A stretch of DNA of 64,000 nt from Trichaptum fuscoviolaceum (GCA_910574455.1 CAJSYZ010000012.1:1171317-1235316); one strand, 5' to 3'. Numbered from the stretch's first letter, positions 34,017-48,633 are shown. The notes: a model not told the origin generated them from the letters alone. Numbers and translations are program-made.

Positions 34017-36104
34017 ATGTCGCATCAACGCATGCCTATGTGGGCGGCAGAGGCCGAGATAGACGAGGAGTTGCAGGAGGTCGACCTCAGCCATGCGATT
34101 GGGAACTACGTCCAAAATGACCTGTACGACGATGGTGAGCCTTCTATTGAACGAAACTATGCGTGTTGTGCTGATAGTGTTAGCGCTGAAGCCCAAACTC
34201 GCATCGATGATGCAGCGCTAGCGGCCATGCAGCAGCAGATGGCTCAACAAGCCGCCTTCGCTCAAATACCTGATGTCGTGAAAAGGGTCCGCAGTAACTT
34301 ACATCAATGAGAACGACGAGCTAACAACCTATTTCCAGTTCATTGTGCATTTCCATCAAGCGGTCGTGAGCAACAATCTCGAGCAAATCACTGCTTCGTA
34401 CGAGAGTGGATGGAACAGGTTAACGGAGAAGTACTACGCGAAGACCGAATGGCCTGAGGCAGAGATCATCGCTCCTCTCGTGAATGACGGTGTGTAGCAT
34501 TTTATTTACTGAAGAACTCAAGTCTCATAGCCAGCAAAGATCCTATATTCCTCATCCTGTATCGTGAACTCTACTATCGCCACGTTTATTCGCGGTTACA
34601 ACCCGACATCGACGACCGCTTCCATTCTTACGAAAACAGCTGTGAACTCTTCAACTACCTCTTAAGTAAGTCACATATCTTCCGCGAAATGAAATTGCCT
34701 GACGTTTAGCTAGACTCGGATGGCCCCGTCTCCCACGAGCTCCCCGATCAATGGCTATGGGACATTCTGGACGAGTTTATTTACCAGTTTCAATCATTCT
34801 CCGTCTGGAGGTCTAAAGCCAAGAACAAGACGGAGGAGGAGCTTGTGTTGTTGGCTGAGGGTAGTCAGGTCTGGAGCTGCTACAGCGTCCTGAACGTGCT
34901 TTACTCGCTCATTCAAAAATCAAAAATCAACGAGTACATCGTTGCCGTTCGCGAAGGCAAGAGCGAGGATGAAATCAACGAAATTGTGGGCGAGTATGGT
35001 AGACGCCCACTTTATCGTACCCTCGGCTACTTTAGCATCATCTGCCTCCTCCGTGTCCATGTTCTTTTGGGTGACTTTACACTTGCGCTCAAAGTCATGG
35101 AGAATGTTGAGCTCAGTCAAAAGGCGCCGCTGACTCGCGTGACAGCGTGCCATGTCTCGACGTATTATTATGTCGGATTCTGCTACATTGCCCTGCGACG
35201 CTACCCAGATGCTATCCGGGTGTTCGTGAGCATTCTCAACTTTATCCTACGCATGCGCAGGTACCACACACGGTCGTACCAGTACGACCAGATTAACAAG
35301 ACCGCGGACCGCATGTACGCGTTATTCGCTCTCTGCCACGCGCTTTCGCCGAGTCGTTTGGACGATAACATCTTAAACACGGTCAAGGAACGTTACGGCG
35401 AGCAGATCACCCGAATGAGCCGCGGTTCGCTTGAGGAAGCGCTTCCTGCATTTGAAGAGCTCTTCCTGTACGCCTGTCCGAAGTTCATCTTCGCGAACCC
35501 TCCACCGTTCGACGATGCGGAGGCGCTCGCGGCTTATATGGAGGACCTACCCGTCGAGCCCGCCCAGCGCCACCTACAGCTCTTCCTCGCGGATGTGCGC
35601 GCTCAGGCTAGCGCGCCGACACTGCGCAGTTTCTTGAAGCTTTACGCAAGCTTGGATGCTCGCAAACTCGCTAGTTTCCTCGACTCAGACGAGGAGGAGA
35701 TGGTGCAGCAGATGATGGTTCTCAAGCAGTGCAGCCGCCGTATTGGGCGCATTGGGAACTTCGGGGAGGGATCCCGAGGACTGCTCGAAGGTGAAATGAT
35801 CACCACGAGCGATCTGGACTTTATCATTGATGAGGTATGTTTATCTTTGCCTTGCATGTTGACAATGCTTGAATGCTGCGTTCTACAGAATATGGTACAC
35901 ATTGTTGAAGCGACGGTTGGGCGTCGATATGCCGGATGGTTCATCCGTAACACCGAGCATGCGCAACGCGTTCTTGACGGAGTCCGCGATAGCCCGTTGC
36001 CATCTGTGAAGGCTGGTCAAGCACCTGCTGCTGCCGAAGCTGAAAACACTGTGACGCCAGCGAAGGCTGGTCCGAAGGTTACGTGGGGTAAAGTTTCGGC
36101 ATAG
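34017..36104 (+). CDS. Translation initiation factor eIF3 subunit l
   Basis: Six exons: 34017-34134, 34192-34286, 34339-34489, 34531-34665, 34714-35834, 35889-36104; introns 41-57 nt; 611 aa, a normal length. After an acidic N-terminus, the conserved [34 protein letters not shown] and [11 protein letters not shown] define eIF3l. TPR-like helices follow ([24 protein letters not shown]), then the PCI-type C-terminus ([26 protein letters not shown]). It is a peripheral eIF3 subunit promoting 43S assembly, cytosolic. The first intron was placed (acceptor CTGAAG) so that DD joins AQTRIDD. The frame also stays open without splicing, so a form with 19 extra residues is possible. Confidence 0.93.
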
Positions 36105-37196
36105 TTTTATACAGTATAATGTAGCCTTCTTGTTCTTCATGTTGTGAATACGAACTTCCCATTCTTATAGATTTTCGTGAGTCAATTTGCTCAGGATTAT
36201 TATATGAGACTAAGAATTGTTGTCCTGTCCTGCAGAAATTGATTGATACTGCACAAGCTCAGGAGTCAGAGTTGTTGTCATCCCGATAAATGAGGCTAAG
36301 TTGTGCAGTGTCGAAGCTCGTTGATGTCCTAGTGATGGGCGGCCGCTCGGGCGACTCTTCAAGTGCAATGGACATTGTATTATTACCCGACGGGACCACA
36401 TGTTGAGTCAAACTTGGTTCATCGCGCAGTGAATAGATGGACTGAACCTCGGGTGACTTCTTTTAACCCGTTCATCATCAGTATGAGACCGCAGAAGGCT
36501 CACCTGTGACTCCAATCGGCCATGAGAGAAACAGAAGACCGACTTGATTGATATTGGAGTTCACGCAGCAAGTAAACTACCAGATGGTCATTGTCAGACA
36601 GCTATATGCATGTATGTCAGTCACTTGACCGTAAGTCTGTTACAGACAAGACATCTAACATAAAGGCACTGGCACGCTACCATAACTCATCCAGAACCTC
36701 ATGTTCAACGTTATTACAGGATGAGCAATCGTGGGTAGAGAAACATATAATACAGCATTCAACAGTTTTTGTCACATGTTTGTGCGAATACATTCAACGT
36801 TGAAACTCGTCGGTGCAGTTGCTACGTGTAAAAGTTTCCTATCGATCATTTTGCATCTATAGCTATAGGCATGAAGCACCGTTACTGTACATGTTTCAAC
36901 ATGTTGAGACGCGAGAAAGAAAGGTCGATGCAAAGTGGACAAAGATTGTTCGCTGCCGGGACCCCAAAGAATAAGGAGCAAACAAATGGACAAATGTGAA
37001 AAGGTGGAAAGAATAGATACAGAGGGAGGAAAGGCGGGGTCAATAAACGGAGAGGTTGAACCTCTATTGGATCTTCAAAGGACACGGCGATCGATACATC
37101 AAGGTGCGGAAAAGAACACAGAATCTCGGCAGGTATCATCGAGGGACTAGGGAATACAGAAAGAGAAGTGCGCACCAATGATTGACTATCTATACT
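36105..37196. other. Intergenic region between converging genes
   Basis: Nearly 1.1 kb between the stops of eIF3l and the YPK-type kinase. It should hold both 3' UTRs. No gene, repeat or RNA recognised. Confidence 0.45.
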
Positions 37197-39322
<2,126 letters not shown>

Positions 39323-40330
39323 TGTTCAAGATGTGGGAGATACGTTAGGTGGTGGTGGTAAGAAAGAAAGACGGGACGGCGACAAAAGGGCTGCTGCGCC
39401 CGACAATAACGCCCATCATTCCTTCTTCGTTCTCCTACTATCTATATGCATCAGCTGCTCTGCCAACCGGCTTGATGGCAACATATTCAGCAACATAAGC
39501 TTGTTGAATCTTTGTTGCTTTAGAACGGACAAGTCAATTCGTATGCACCCTGGTGACTGGCATAACCACAGCAAGCCGGCTAGATAACCATTTGCGTATT
39601 CTCAAGTTTCTGCTCATCTTTTCCCTATCAAGCTCTGGGTGCTTTGCGCTTTGCTCCAGTATCAGTCTTCTGGGATCAATGATCCGTGATTGCACGCAAA
39701 GCACTGTTATCTGGGTTTTCCGAATTGTTATGTTATGGGCGGCCAGGACGCTAATGCATCGCGACTGTGTCATTTGTATAACAGATGGCGCTGTGATGAA
39801 ACAATTTGAAAATCATTGAAAGCTATCCAATGGTTGATTCTACCCTAGGTCAACGGATTCACTACAACGTCGGGCGAGTTGCATGTTACATGTCTTGGCA
39901 GCCAGGCTCCAGAATACAGCCTTGAAACTATCAGTATGATCTCAAAATACCGAGGATATGGCATGAATAACGGGTCACTTGTGTTTCACTGCGTACTAAA
40001 AAGCAAGGATGACATTATTACTACTATAGGCTCTCAGGACAATTGTATTCTATAACTATGAGACGTATTGATTCCTCAGTATATTCAACTCACTATACTC
40101 AGCATACTAGTATACGTAGCACACGGTAACTTGAATTTGAAGGGTGTCTGTAAAATTGTTCTTGGTCTCGCAACTCGATATCAGGATATTATTATATTGA
40201 AGTACTACTGAACTATCACTGCAAGTGTAATCTACAAATAAATAATGGACTACAATGATAACCTGAAAAGCCATTTCAAAGTAAAAAGAAAGATAGTTTT
40301 CATCGAATGATGAGAAAAGCAAAAAGTAAT
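39323..40330. other. Intergenic region, no supported gene
   Basis: Promoter side of the kinase gene and upstream flank of the tRNA. Short plus-strand ORFs (39267-39587, 39553-39819) have no motif or splice support. 39980-40130 is AT-rich. Confidence 0.45.
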
Positions 40331-40413
40331 GGGCCTAACCGGGAATTGAACCCGGGACCTCTCGCATTCTCGGAAAGCCCGAAGCGAGAATCATACTACT
40401 AGACCATCAGGCC
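40331..40413 (-). tRNA. tRNA-Pro(CGG) with 11-nt intron
   Basis: Minus strand. The acceptor stem GGCCTGA pairs with TTAGGCC (one G-U), discriminator C. D-arm TGGTCTAGTAGTATGA. The anticodon stem CTCGC/GCGAG encloses TTCGGG with anticodon CGG, followed by an insert that makes the loop 18 nt, i.e. a usual 7-nt loop plus an 11-nt intron after position 37. The T-arm is CCGGGTTCAATTCCCGG. The sequence matches other fungal tRNA-Pro genes. Confidence 0.93.
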
Positions 40414-40792
40414 TTGTTATAACGTCTTACTTTAATTTGAATATTGCTATTTGTTTAAGTATTGAGTAGTATTGCGTTTCCTTTCGCCATGCAAGATTGC
40501 TTCAATTTGCCGCTGCGTTTCGTGCACTGAACACTCTGCAACCCGTATTCACGTCTTGCGCAAGCTTCTACAACGCACTATTCGATTACTACACTAGAAT
40601 GGTTGTCGACAAACGGTCCCCGAAATAGACTACATAACTTCTCATGGGCATTTGAATACCGAGTTCAGCGTTTGCTCCCATGTGTTGATTGTGCTATTCT
40701 TGTGCTTATGGAGTCCTTCTGTCTCTCGCTATCTCTGGCAGCTGCACTTTGGACGTGTACTGAGAGTCGAGAGTCGGAAGACACATGAAAAC

Positions 40793-42147
40793 ATGCCTTG
40801 GGATTTGATCAAGTTGAATGATGGTGAGCGTTATCTTCTAACTTGCAAGCGCGTTTGTTCACGAAGAGTGTCTCCATAGGCCACCAAATTCCAAGCATCG
40901 CGTTTGGTACATGGAAGCTGGGAAATGGCCAGGGGACGACTGATACTGTTGAAACGGCTTTGTCAGTTGGGTTCGACCATATAGGTGAGTGTGTTTATGC
41001 GACATTTTCTTTTGTGCTGCTCATCGCATCCAGATACTGCTCAGATATACAGGAACGAAGTGGAGGCAGGCCAAGCGTTCAAGGAAAGCGGTCTGGCGCG
41101 TTCAGATGTCTTCATCACGACGAAATGGTCTGGTATGGACGGTCTGGACATCCCTACTTCCATCCAGAACAGCCTGAAAAACGTACGTCGGTTTCAGCTA
41201 CGACAATGTCCCATCTTAATTTCGATTGCGACAGCTTGGCGTGTCCTATGTGGACCTGTATCTGATCCACTCACCTCGGCTTGCAAATCCGGACATCCCA
41301 ACTGTATGGTCGCAAATGGAGAAGGTGAAAGAAGACGGCCTTGCGAAGTGCGTCCTGTTAACTCATTGTTCTCGTCCTTGACATTTAATCTCAACAAATC
41401 GATGAAGGAGTATCGGGATCAGCAATTTTGGCGTTGCGGACATGGAAACGCTGCTCAATTCCGCCAAGATAAAGCCTGTCGTGAATCAGGTGTGTGCCTC
41501 CTGTAGTCTTATGGTGGCCTTTAACGGCTCATTCGAAGGACATAGATCCTCTTCCATCCTTACGTATTCAAACAACAAGAACCTATATTGGACTTTGCGA
41601 CAAAAAACGGAGTTATAATCGAGGCATACAGCTTGCTCATGTTTGTGCTTTATACTACTCTAGAGTGCTAAAATATACAATGGACGATTTTCTTTTAGCC
41701 CTGTAACGCAGCAGCCAGGAGGACCTCTGGACAAGCCTCTTCAGCAGATTGGGGCTCGCCTGAATGTCACACCTGACCAGGTTCTGATGGCATGGGCAAA
41801 GGCGAAAGGTGTCGTCGTCGTAACGTATGTTTTATGGATCCAATGATGTCACAGTCAGATGTCTGATGTACGCACTTAGGTCAAGCACAAAAGACTGGCG
41901 CATGAAAGGCTATCTTGAGTCTGGCGATCTTGGTTCGTTTCTATTTCTCCTCTTAACCATTGCTTACTAAACATATGTGCCACTTGTAGAATTGACGCAA
42001 GCTGATATTGTCGATATTGAGCTAGCGGGAGCGATAGGACAGCGCCGCCTGACAGCGAAGATGTTTGTGAAGCGGGCAGCGGGTCTTGCTCTTGTTGGGG
42101 CAGGTGTACTCGCACTGTGCTCTTACTATGGCTTTGACATTCTGTGA
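40793..42147 (+). CDS. Aldo/keto reductase with C-terminal membrane anchor
   Basis: Nine exons: 40793-40823, 40880-40984, 41034-41182, 41235-41347, 41408-41489, 41546-41640, 41699-41824, 41880-41932, 41990-42147; introns 49-60 nt; 303 aa. The AKR signature is complete: IAFGTWKLG at the start, catalytic Asp and Tyr in DTAQIYRNE, Lys in ITTKW, His in YLIHSP. NFGV, QILFHP and the NADPH-loop-like TSSTKDWRMK follow. It is an NAD(P)H-dependent carbonyl reductase; the substrate cannot be inferred. After the barrel come RRLTAKMFVKRA and a transmembrane helix (about 280-300; LALVGAGVLALCSYYG), which predicts a tail-anchored enzyme. This is less common for AKRs but known among agaric members. Confidence 0.9.
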
Positions 42148-42479
42148 TACCATGTGTTTAGAGCACGGAGCCGTTATGAATTCGTTCACCACCTTTATTT
42201 GAGCGCATAAAGACATTTAAACGAAACAATCGATATATGCAAAATATATTTACTACAGTATACGTATGCCACTGTATCTGCACTTGCCCGACGGTCTCAA
42301 TCAAACTCCGGTATATGTTTGCAGCAATCATTTCCACAGAATTCGCATTACACCTTTCATTTTGGGAGTAGGCTGATCAATTCTGGGCTTCTTAAATATT
42401 CTGAGGGAGGTCAAAAGAAGATGCAGAAGTTGCAGACTCAGGGTCGGCCAGGAGGCTAAACTTGAACATCAGGGAAACT

Positions 42480-42845
42480 TCCTTTTGCTTACGGCGACTG
42501 ACGCGTCCTGACGCGTCCTGATTTGGCTGGCACCTGTCTGAAGGGTCGCTACTTCGTCTGAAAATACACTGATTGCCTTATCTCACTGAAATAAGGAGTG
42601 TTTCAGGATGCAAGCCGTCTCTCAGTGCATCAGAATGCAAGTCAGGATTTCAGTGCTCAAGTGTAATACATCAGAGATTGCTTACGGCGGCTGGCGCGTC
42701 CTGAAGCTTCCTTAAATGGGTTGAAGCGTTGTCATGCCTGCCTGAAGTGTTGCCTGGCTGCCTGATGGCCTTAAAACGGCGTTTCAGGACAAAATCAGTG
42801 CGTAAGGAGGGAAGCTGTACATCAGGCGGCAAGTCAGACTCAAGT
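42480..42845. repeat. CCTGA/TCAGG-dense repeat block
   Basis: About 20 CTGA or TCAG words in 360 bp. The segment 'gcttacggcg' + 'ctg' + 'cgcgtcctga' occurs twice (about 42487 and 42680, one to two mismatches), and 'ctgacgcgtc' is duplicated in tandem at the first site. Words in the left half recur in inverted form in the right half (ctgaaa/tttcag), as in a small inverted-repeat element. No coding capacity. Confidence 0.55.
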
Positions 42846-43105
42846 GAGATTTACTACTACCACTACTGTACTCAAGTGAACTTGAACCTCTGTTTTGAGA
42901 TTTCAAGCTACCTTCATCTTCATGACATCTTGAAAGCGACAGCAAACACCATTGACAACCTCAGTCTACAATGATCATTCAATGAGAAGCAATTCAATAA
43001 TAGATACAATCACGATGCTCCTGGCAACTTTTGAAGACAAGAGCATACACTCAACAATTTACTCAACAAGATAACACCGTTAGCACTATTCAAACGGGCC
43101 TCAGC

Positions 43106-43964
43106 CTACTCAATATCGAGCATTGGGAAGTGATGGATTACTGTATCCGGTAAGGCCAAGGCATCTTGATTCAAGACGGAAGCAACAGCAAACGTGCTGT
43201 GCGCGTCGATTGCCGCATCTAATAGAGCAGATGCAAGTGAGAAGATGGTCAGCCTGAGTGACAACTTGAAAAGGATAACTTACAATGGACTTGAGCAGCC
43301 GACAGCTCAACTTCGGCCCAATTGCTCATCGTGACCAAGACATCTTTTTCGATGTTTGTCTGCAGGAGTCTGCCCGCCATCTCCTCCAGCTTTATAAACG
43401 GTTGCGGAAACTTGAACCAGAGACGGGGGTTCAGAAGCAGCTGGAGCCAAGTTAGCGTTCTTGGCCAGAAATCGGGGTAAACGAAGCGCGCCCAATCTGT
43501 CAAATTGACACAGGAGGTTACGGGAACGCCAAATTTATTCCTGATGCGAGTTGCATCACCTGCCAATTAGTTCAGTTATGCCGAATAATGAGAGAAGAAA
43601 TGGGACTCTCATACCAGCGATTCCTGCTGACACTTTCCATACAGCTTCATCACCTAATAATTGTGTCAATCTCGCGGGAAGTTCATTAAGTAGATGAGTT
43701 CCGGAGGAGGAACACATGTTGCTGAACCGCGAGTTGGATGAGGTCCACGCGATATAGCTCTGGTGAGTTACTCGCCCATTCAATGTCGAGGGCAACGAAG
43801 CGTCGTTCCGGGGCATCCGGCAAGGAAGCATAGATGACGTCTACGGCATTCTCCATCGTCGCGGTGGTCAGACATACTTCAGGAACAAGAGGTCCGAGTG
43901 TATAACTGCAAAGTTGAAGAAGAGGCGTTGGCGGAACCCCCAGGTAGTCGAGGAGATGTTGCAT
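43106..43964 (-). CDS. 3'-5' exonuclease domain protein (WRN-like), probably frameshifted
   Basis: Pieces on the minus strand: 43964 to about 43690, then 43685-43615 (different frame), 43559-43284 and 43218-43106; introns 43614-43560 and 43283-43219. An extra 5' exon is possible (ATG 44038, joined by a 62-nt intron). Exonuclease motifs of the DEDD class are present: FVALDIEW (Asp and Glu), GDATRI (second Asp), and YAAIDAH (Tyr and Asp). Between HVFLLR and HLLNELPARLTQLL the frame shifts by one with no usable splice pair, so the gene is either a recent pseudogene or contains a sequence error. Otherwise it reads as a normal nuclease of about 270 aa. Confidence 0.6.
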
Positions 43965-44849
43965 CTGTTTGTGAAGCTGGCAAAAAGTCAGTGCAGTGAT
44001 TTTGAGAGGAAATAGAAAGTAAGCACGAATTTTTGCATCCTAGATATCCTCCTTTGTGTCCAAGGAAGTCTTCGCGCGATGCGTACTCGAAGCACAGCAT
44101 GGTCAATCAATAGGAGCATGTGTAGCCCCAACAGAATGTGATAAAAGTTCATGGCGAAGGGTTGAATGGGTGGGTGGGTGGCGGGGAGGGGCGACACCCA
44201 CTCCGAGTTCACATTTATACAAAGCTCTTGCACGCATTTTTCTGATGCCTTATTCTTCTGGGAAAAGAAGAGAGGAATCTATCAGTGCATTATACTATGG
44301 CTCGGATAAACCTCAAGCTGAACTGACAGGAGATAAGAAGGATTTCTTCTAGATGACTCGATTATGAGGCTTCTTTTCATTTTATGCACAAACAAACAAG
44401 AAAGTGAGTCAGGTTAACTCCGAAGAAGACAGGAAGACATAGCCCACTGCACAAGAAGCTGTTCCATCAGCTCTAGAAGGCAAAGCCACGAGTAAGCTGT
44501 CATACAATCAGTCATCCCTGGACACAACTCGAAACCGGAACCATGCCGATATGGGAAATGGGATCAATGCACCCCAATCCGCTTTGAAAGAAGTAGATTG
44601 AATGAAGGCACGTTTCTTGACCTTAGAGCTGGGGGGATTGCGCTGTCGGCCGATAATCGACTTATTCTGCATATTGAAACCGAGCGATCTCCGTTTCGGC
44701 GGCAATGGTGGTGGCACAGAGGTGTTTGTCGAGGAATAGGACATGACTACTTGAACGATATCTAAGATGAAGTAATACTTTTTCCCGTTTGATGCATTCC
44801 GCAATTTGCGTCGTGAGCTGCTTTGCCAACGTCAGGTAGACTGTTTGAC

Positions 44850-45913
44850 GCACCTCTCATCAATGAGCTCGAGCTCAAGGTTGCGGTACTCGAGGCATCG
44901 GACGCAAATACCGACACCGGAATTTCCGAAATCGATCCAGAGGATGGGGTGTGGTGGGGAGGCTGATCCCATCGAGCTCGCCTTCGCGTTTGGTGATCTC
45001 GGGCTTCTTGACGTCCGCGTACAGGAAGAAGTCGCAGAAGAGCGCTTGAGCCTGCCTAGGGCTTGCGCTTTTGAACTCGATCCAAACATCCATGCCACCG
45101 GGGCGCGAGAGCGCGGGGTCGAAACGCTCAAGATGGTTCGTCGCTGCGACGAGAAGAGGAAGCGGCCAACAGCAGCGGCGACACCATCAAGTGCATTAAG
45201 AAGGCCAGAAAGAGAGAGCGTGTTCACGTCGGATAGAGTGTCATATTTCTTGCTTTTCTTCTTCTTGCCAATTTCTTCATTGTCGTCATCATCGTCATCT
45301 TATCCTTGTTGTCGGACAACAAAGAGCTCTTCTTCTTACCACCAGGAACACAGGTTGAGGACCCGTCGCGCGAAGTTGAGCGAGTGAATGCAGCATCAAG
45401 GTCCTCGAGAAGGACAATACACGGGGCAGGCACACGGCCCATAAGCGACGACAACGCCACATCTTCATCCAAAAGGCGGAACGTGAGATGGCGAGAATGT
45501 CGAGCATGAGCGCGCCAGCAAGGGCATGGATCAACGATGATCTGCCCAAGCCAGGGACACGATAGAGGAAATTGTCGCGACGAGAGCGGTTACCACGGTC
45601 AGCGCACCACTGATTCAGAAAGAGAGGTTAAACTTTCAGTCGATGTGTGGCACTTTATGTACATACCTTCTCTGATTGCAAGAAGTCCCTTGTGTTGGCA
45701 AGGAGCATCTCTTAAATCCCCGCCATGAGCCATGGAATCAGCGAAATAGATATGAATTTGATGGTCGTCTGGTGAGGCAAACTGGAAGCCTTTGAGCTCC
45801 TCATCTCCGAATGACTTGTCTCTGAAAGAAGACTTGCCCGGCAAGATGGTGCGCGCTGTCGTCTCGAACTCGTAAGCGTGCTGGCATTCTAAGCGCTTCA
45901 ACAACCATAGCAT
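44850..45913 (-). pseudogene. BCS1-like AAA ATPase pseudogene
   Basis: Minus-strand remains of a mitochondrial BCS1-type AAA protein in at least three frames. Recognisable pieces: SSLIHALAG after the P-loop (45549 onwards), then a frame change to LMGRVPAPCIVLLEDLDAAFTR (Walker B, 45470-45390), SLSGLLNALDGV (45215), and another frame change to MDVWIEFKSAS, FFLYADVKK (45093-44990). The P-loop glycines are altered (RVPGLGRSS). The N-terminal part (45913-45600) is only weakly similar. No exon model restores one frame, so this is a decayed copy. Confidence 0.7.
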
Positions 45914-47333
45914 CAGCCAGTCATGTAGTTGTGTTCATCGGGTCATGAGCTATTGTTGCAATAGCGGATAACTACTAGGGCTACTTACCAGTCCCCACAA
46001 CAATGAAAGTGTCTCCGGAAGTCTCTAGTTTCCAACCTGACCATGGCTGTCAGTGGTGGTAGCGGACGACGGAGGGCCTGTGATGCCAGTGTCAGACCCC
46101 ACGTGGGAAGTCATCATGTCGATGCTGGGTACTACTAGTAGCAGGAGTGCGATGGCAATGGTGGTGGTGCTGTCTGGCGGTGTTCCAGAATTGCACCATC
46201 TTGCGTGCGCTGTAAACGGTGTGAGCTAGGATTCTGTATCAAATGGTATGTAAATAACGTGAAGTAAAAGGATTGAGAAGGAGAATAAACTCACCAGCCT
46301 TGAACTCCTGTGCCATGCTCGTGCAGACCTCTGTCTCCCATTCCGCCCAGATCTGTTACGACATAATTTAGTACAAAGTGCAGGAGAGCAGCGCATGGAA
46401 GATGTCATATGTGAAGGAGACAGCGCCAAGGTTGAAGAAAATGACAAGCCTCAAGGTAGTGCAAGAGGATGAGATGAGAGAGTTTGTGCGCATGGTGGGG
46501 GAGTTGAGGAAGGGGCTCAGTCTGGGAAAAGGCGAGCGGCGATGTCCACGTCGGGCTCTTGCTGACTCGGAGTCGGGAAAACAATACTACCAAGTTGCGT
46601 GTCTGTCTTTGAATCAAGGTTGGTCGCAAAGCCCATTTGATCCAGCTCCTCCGTCGTCTGCCAGAAGGCAATAGCATAAGTCAAGCCGTCCAGTTCCCTC
46701 TGACCTAGAACGTCCCGAGAATAACAACCGGTCATTCCATTAAAATTATTATACCTAATAGTTGTCGAGCAGAGCAGTTGTAGTAGTAGCCGGACCGACC
46801 TTCGCCCCTCAGGCTTAGTTTACTAGTACTAGTAGTTTCCGACTTCAAGCTGACCTCCGAGTCGGAAGAACTTCCGAGTCAGAGCCTGAGACCGAGTCGT
46901 GGGACTTCAAGTTCAGCTCAAAAGTTCAAGTTGCCGAACAGTGACCCGTAACGATGTTCGGTCTTCAGGTTGGTAGACCCGGATTCGAGCCAGTCGTGAA
47001 TTTATCGGGCAGTAATTAGAGCATCACTGGTGCCAGTGAGTCCAAGTCCGACTCGGAATAGTTAGTAAACAATTCATATCGTTTTTTATTTACATACAGA
47101 ATACAACAACTTGAATACCGATGCACAGAAAACACAAGTATAAGGTCGACGAACACAGAACAGGAGACAAACATACAAAGACACAACTTGAATACTAGTG
47201 GTATGCACTGGTATGAGGTAATACTACGAAAAGAAAACAGTTAGAAATAGTTTGAGTACAAGCCTGAGTCCTCAGGCTACTTCGTCTGACTCCGAGTCTG
47301 CGGTCTAAGTGAATTAAAAGGTCCCAATGCTGC
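45914..47333. other. Repeat-rich spacer with a possible gene fragment
   Basis: At 46517-46735 (minus) a fragment reads LDGLTYAIAFWQ, similar to HDGFTYGVPIWQ in the protease-like gene next door, so it may be a decayed relative. From 46740 on, the DNA is rich in ACTAGTAG, CTTCAAGTT and CCGAGTCGGA words. No intact gene. Confidence 0.4.
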
Positions 47334-48633
47334 TCATTCCCGCTCAACCTTGTGGTGCTCCTCATTAAACCACGCTTTCCATGTACTTGAGCCCTTGTTA
47401 GCCCTAGTTACCTTAATCTGTGGATGATATTCCGCAAGTTCCGACATCACTGCATCATCCTCTTGTGATTCGAATCCGAAATGAATATCACCGTAACCGA
47501 AGCCTGAGGTGCGCATCTCCGACAATTGTTGCCAAATAGGGACTCCGTAAGTGAACCCATCGTGTTGCCATTCGGTCGAAGTCGTAACAAAGGTGATTGT
47601 ACCAAGTGTGTTGGCATCCTGGTCGATGACCAAGCTTCCGGAATCACCTTGGTCTCCAAATATACAGCTAGGACCACCGAAGTGCTTGCCGGGTGGAAAT
47701 TGCAGGACCGCCTGCCAGCAACTCTCGACGCCCTTTACACCTTCTTTGATTCCACAGGTTTTGCGACGTTTGCCTTCACCGGAGACTGTGACATCATATT
47801 CTAGTGTAAGATCGACCCAGTAGGAAGTGAGATTGTTATAAGCGCCCACTGTGTGGCCAGTTGTCCAACCAAACTTATATACCCGTCTTGTTTCAAGCTT
47901 CGAGGATACGACCTTTGTGCCATCATTCGCTAGTGCTCTATGGAGCTGCTTATCTGTAATCGCTTGTTTGTCCGTTTCTTCTTGATAAACACGGCTGTAG
48001 ATGTCGCCCGGTTTCGTGAAATCTTTGATATGCACCAGACCATCATGTACTTGAGTGCCTTCCTTCCATCCCATGAACTCCAGAATGTCGTCTAAAGCAG
48101 CTGAACCACACAAGCTCTTTGGTTCATACCTTCTCAAGTCTGCATAATTCCAAAATTGCCCCTTCCAATGCTGCTTGCAGAGAATATTCATGTCAGATGG
48201 GAGACGGTCGTCACAAATCCTGATCAACGCCCAGTCCGATGCATAGGGGTGCTTGTTAGTCCGTGTGAGTGTTTGTTGGTATCCGAGGGGTTCTACGAGG
48301 CACTATTGATCCGCTCAGACTCTGATTCTCTGCCACGAGTAGAAGTAGTCAACAAAGCAGGACTACCGGCGAAGGAGAAAGTAGGACTCACCTGGCCATA
48401 TGCCATCGATGACACCTTCTAGTCTCTGCCTTGCAGATCGAATACTATTTTCCTCGTTGGATGGGCGAAAGCCCGTGATCTGCCGAGACAATTCTATCAA
48501 ATCAAAGCCTTCCCTTGGCGAAGCTGGATATCACCTCATTAATCATTGCTGCCGGTATAGGAGAACGTAGTAGACAGCTGTAGGACTCACGCGGAATCGG
48601 ATTTCTACGTGATGGCTTGGATGATGCCAGCAT
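47334..48633 (-). CDS. Chymotrypsin-like serine protease-fold protein
   Basis: Exon 1 48633-48591 and exon 2 48523-48392 join in frame (MLASSKPSRRNP, then FDLIELSRQITGFRP). The large last exon ends at 47334 and is open from about 48250. The link between exon 2 and it is unresolved: no acceptor gives the right phase, so an exon is missed or the gene is damaged. The last exon has KFGWTTGHTVGAYN and GDQGDSGSLVI, the serine-nucleophile loop of the trypsin fold, with a preceding beta-rich stretch. It resembles agaric hypothetical proteins of this fold. The His and Asp of the triad cannot be placed with certainty, so activity is open. Confidence 0.55.

Noticed and set aside
44806..45387. Plus-strand ORF of 193 codons
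   Set aside because: Opposite strand of the BCS1-like pseudogene; the minus strand has the recognisable AAA motifs.
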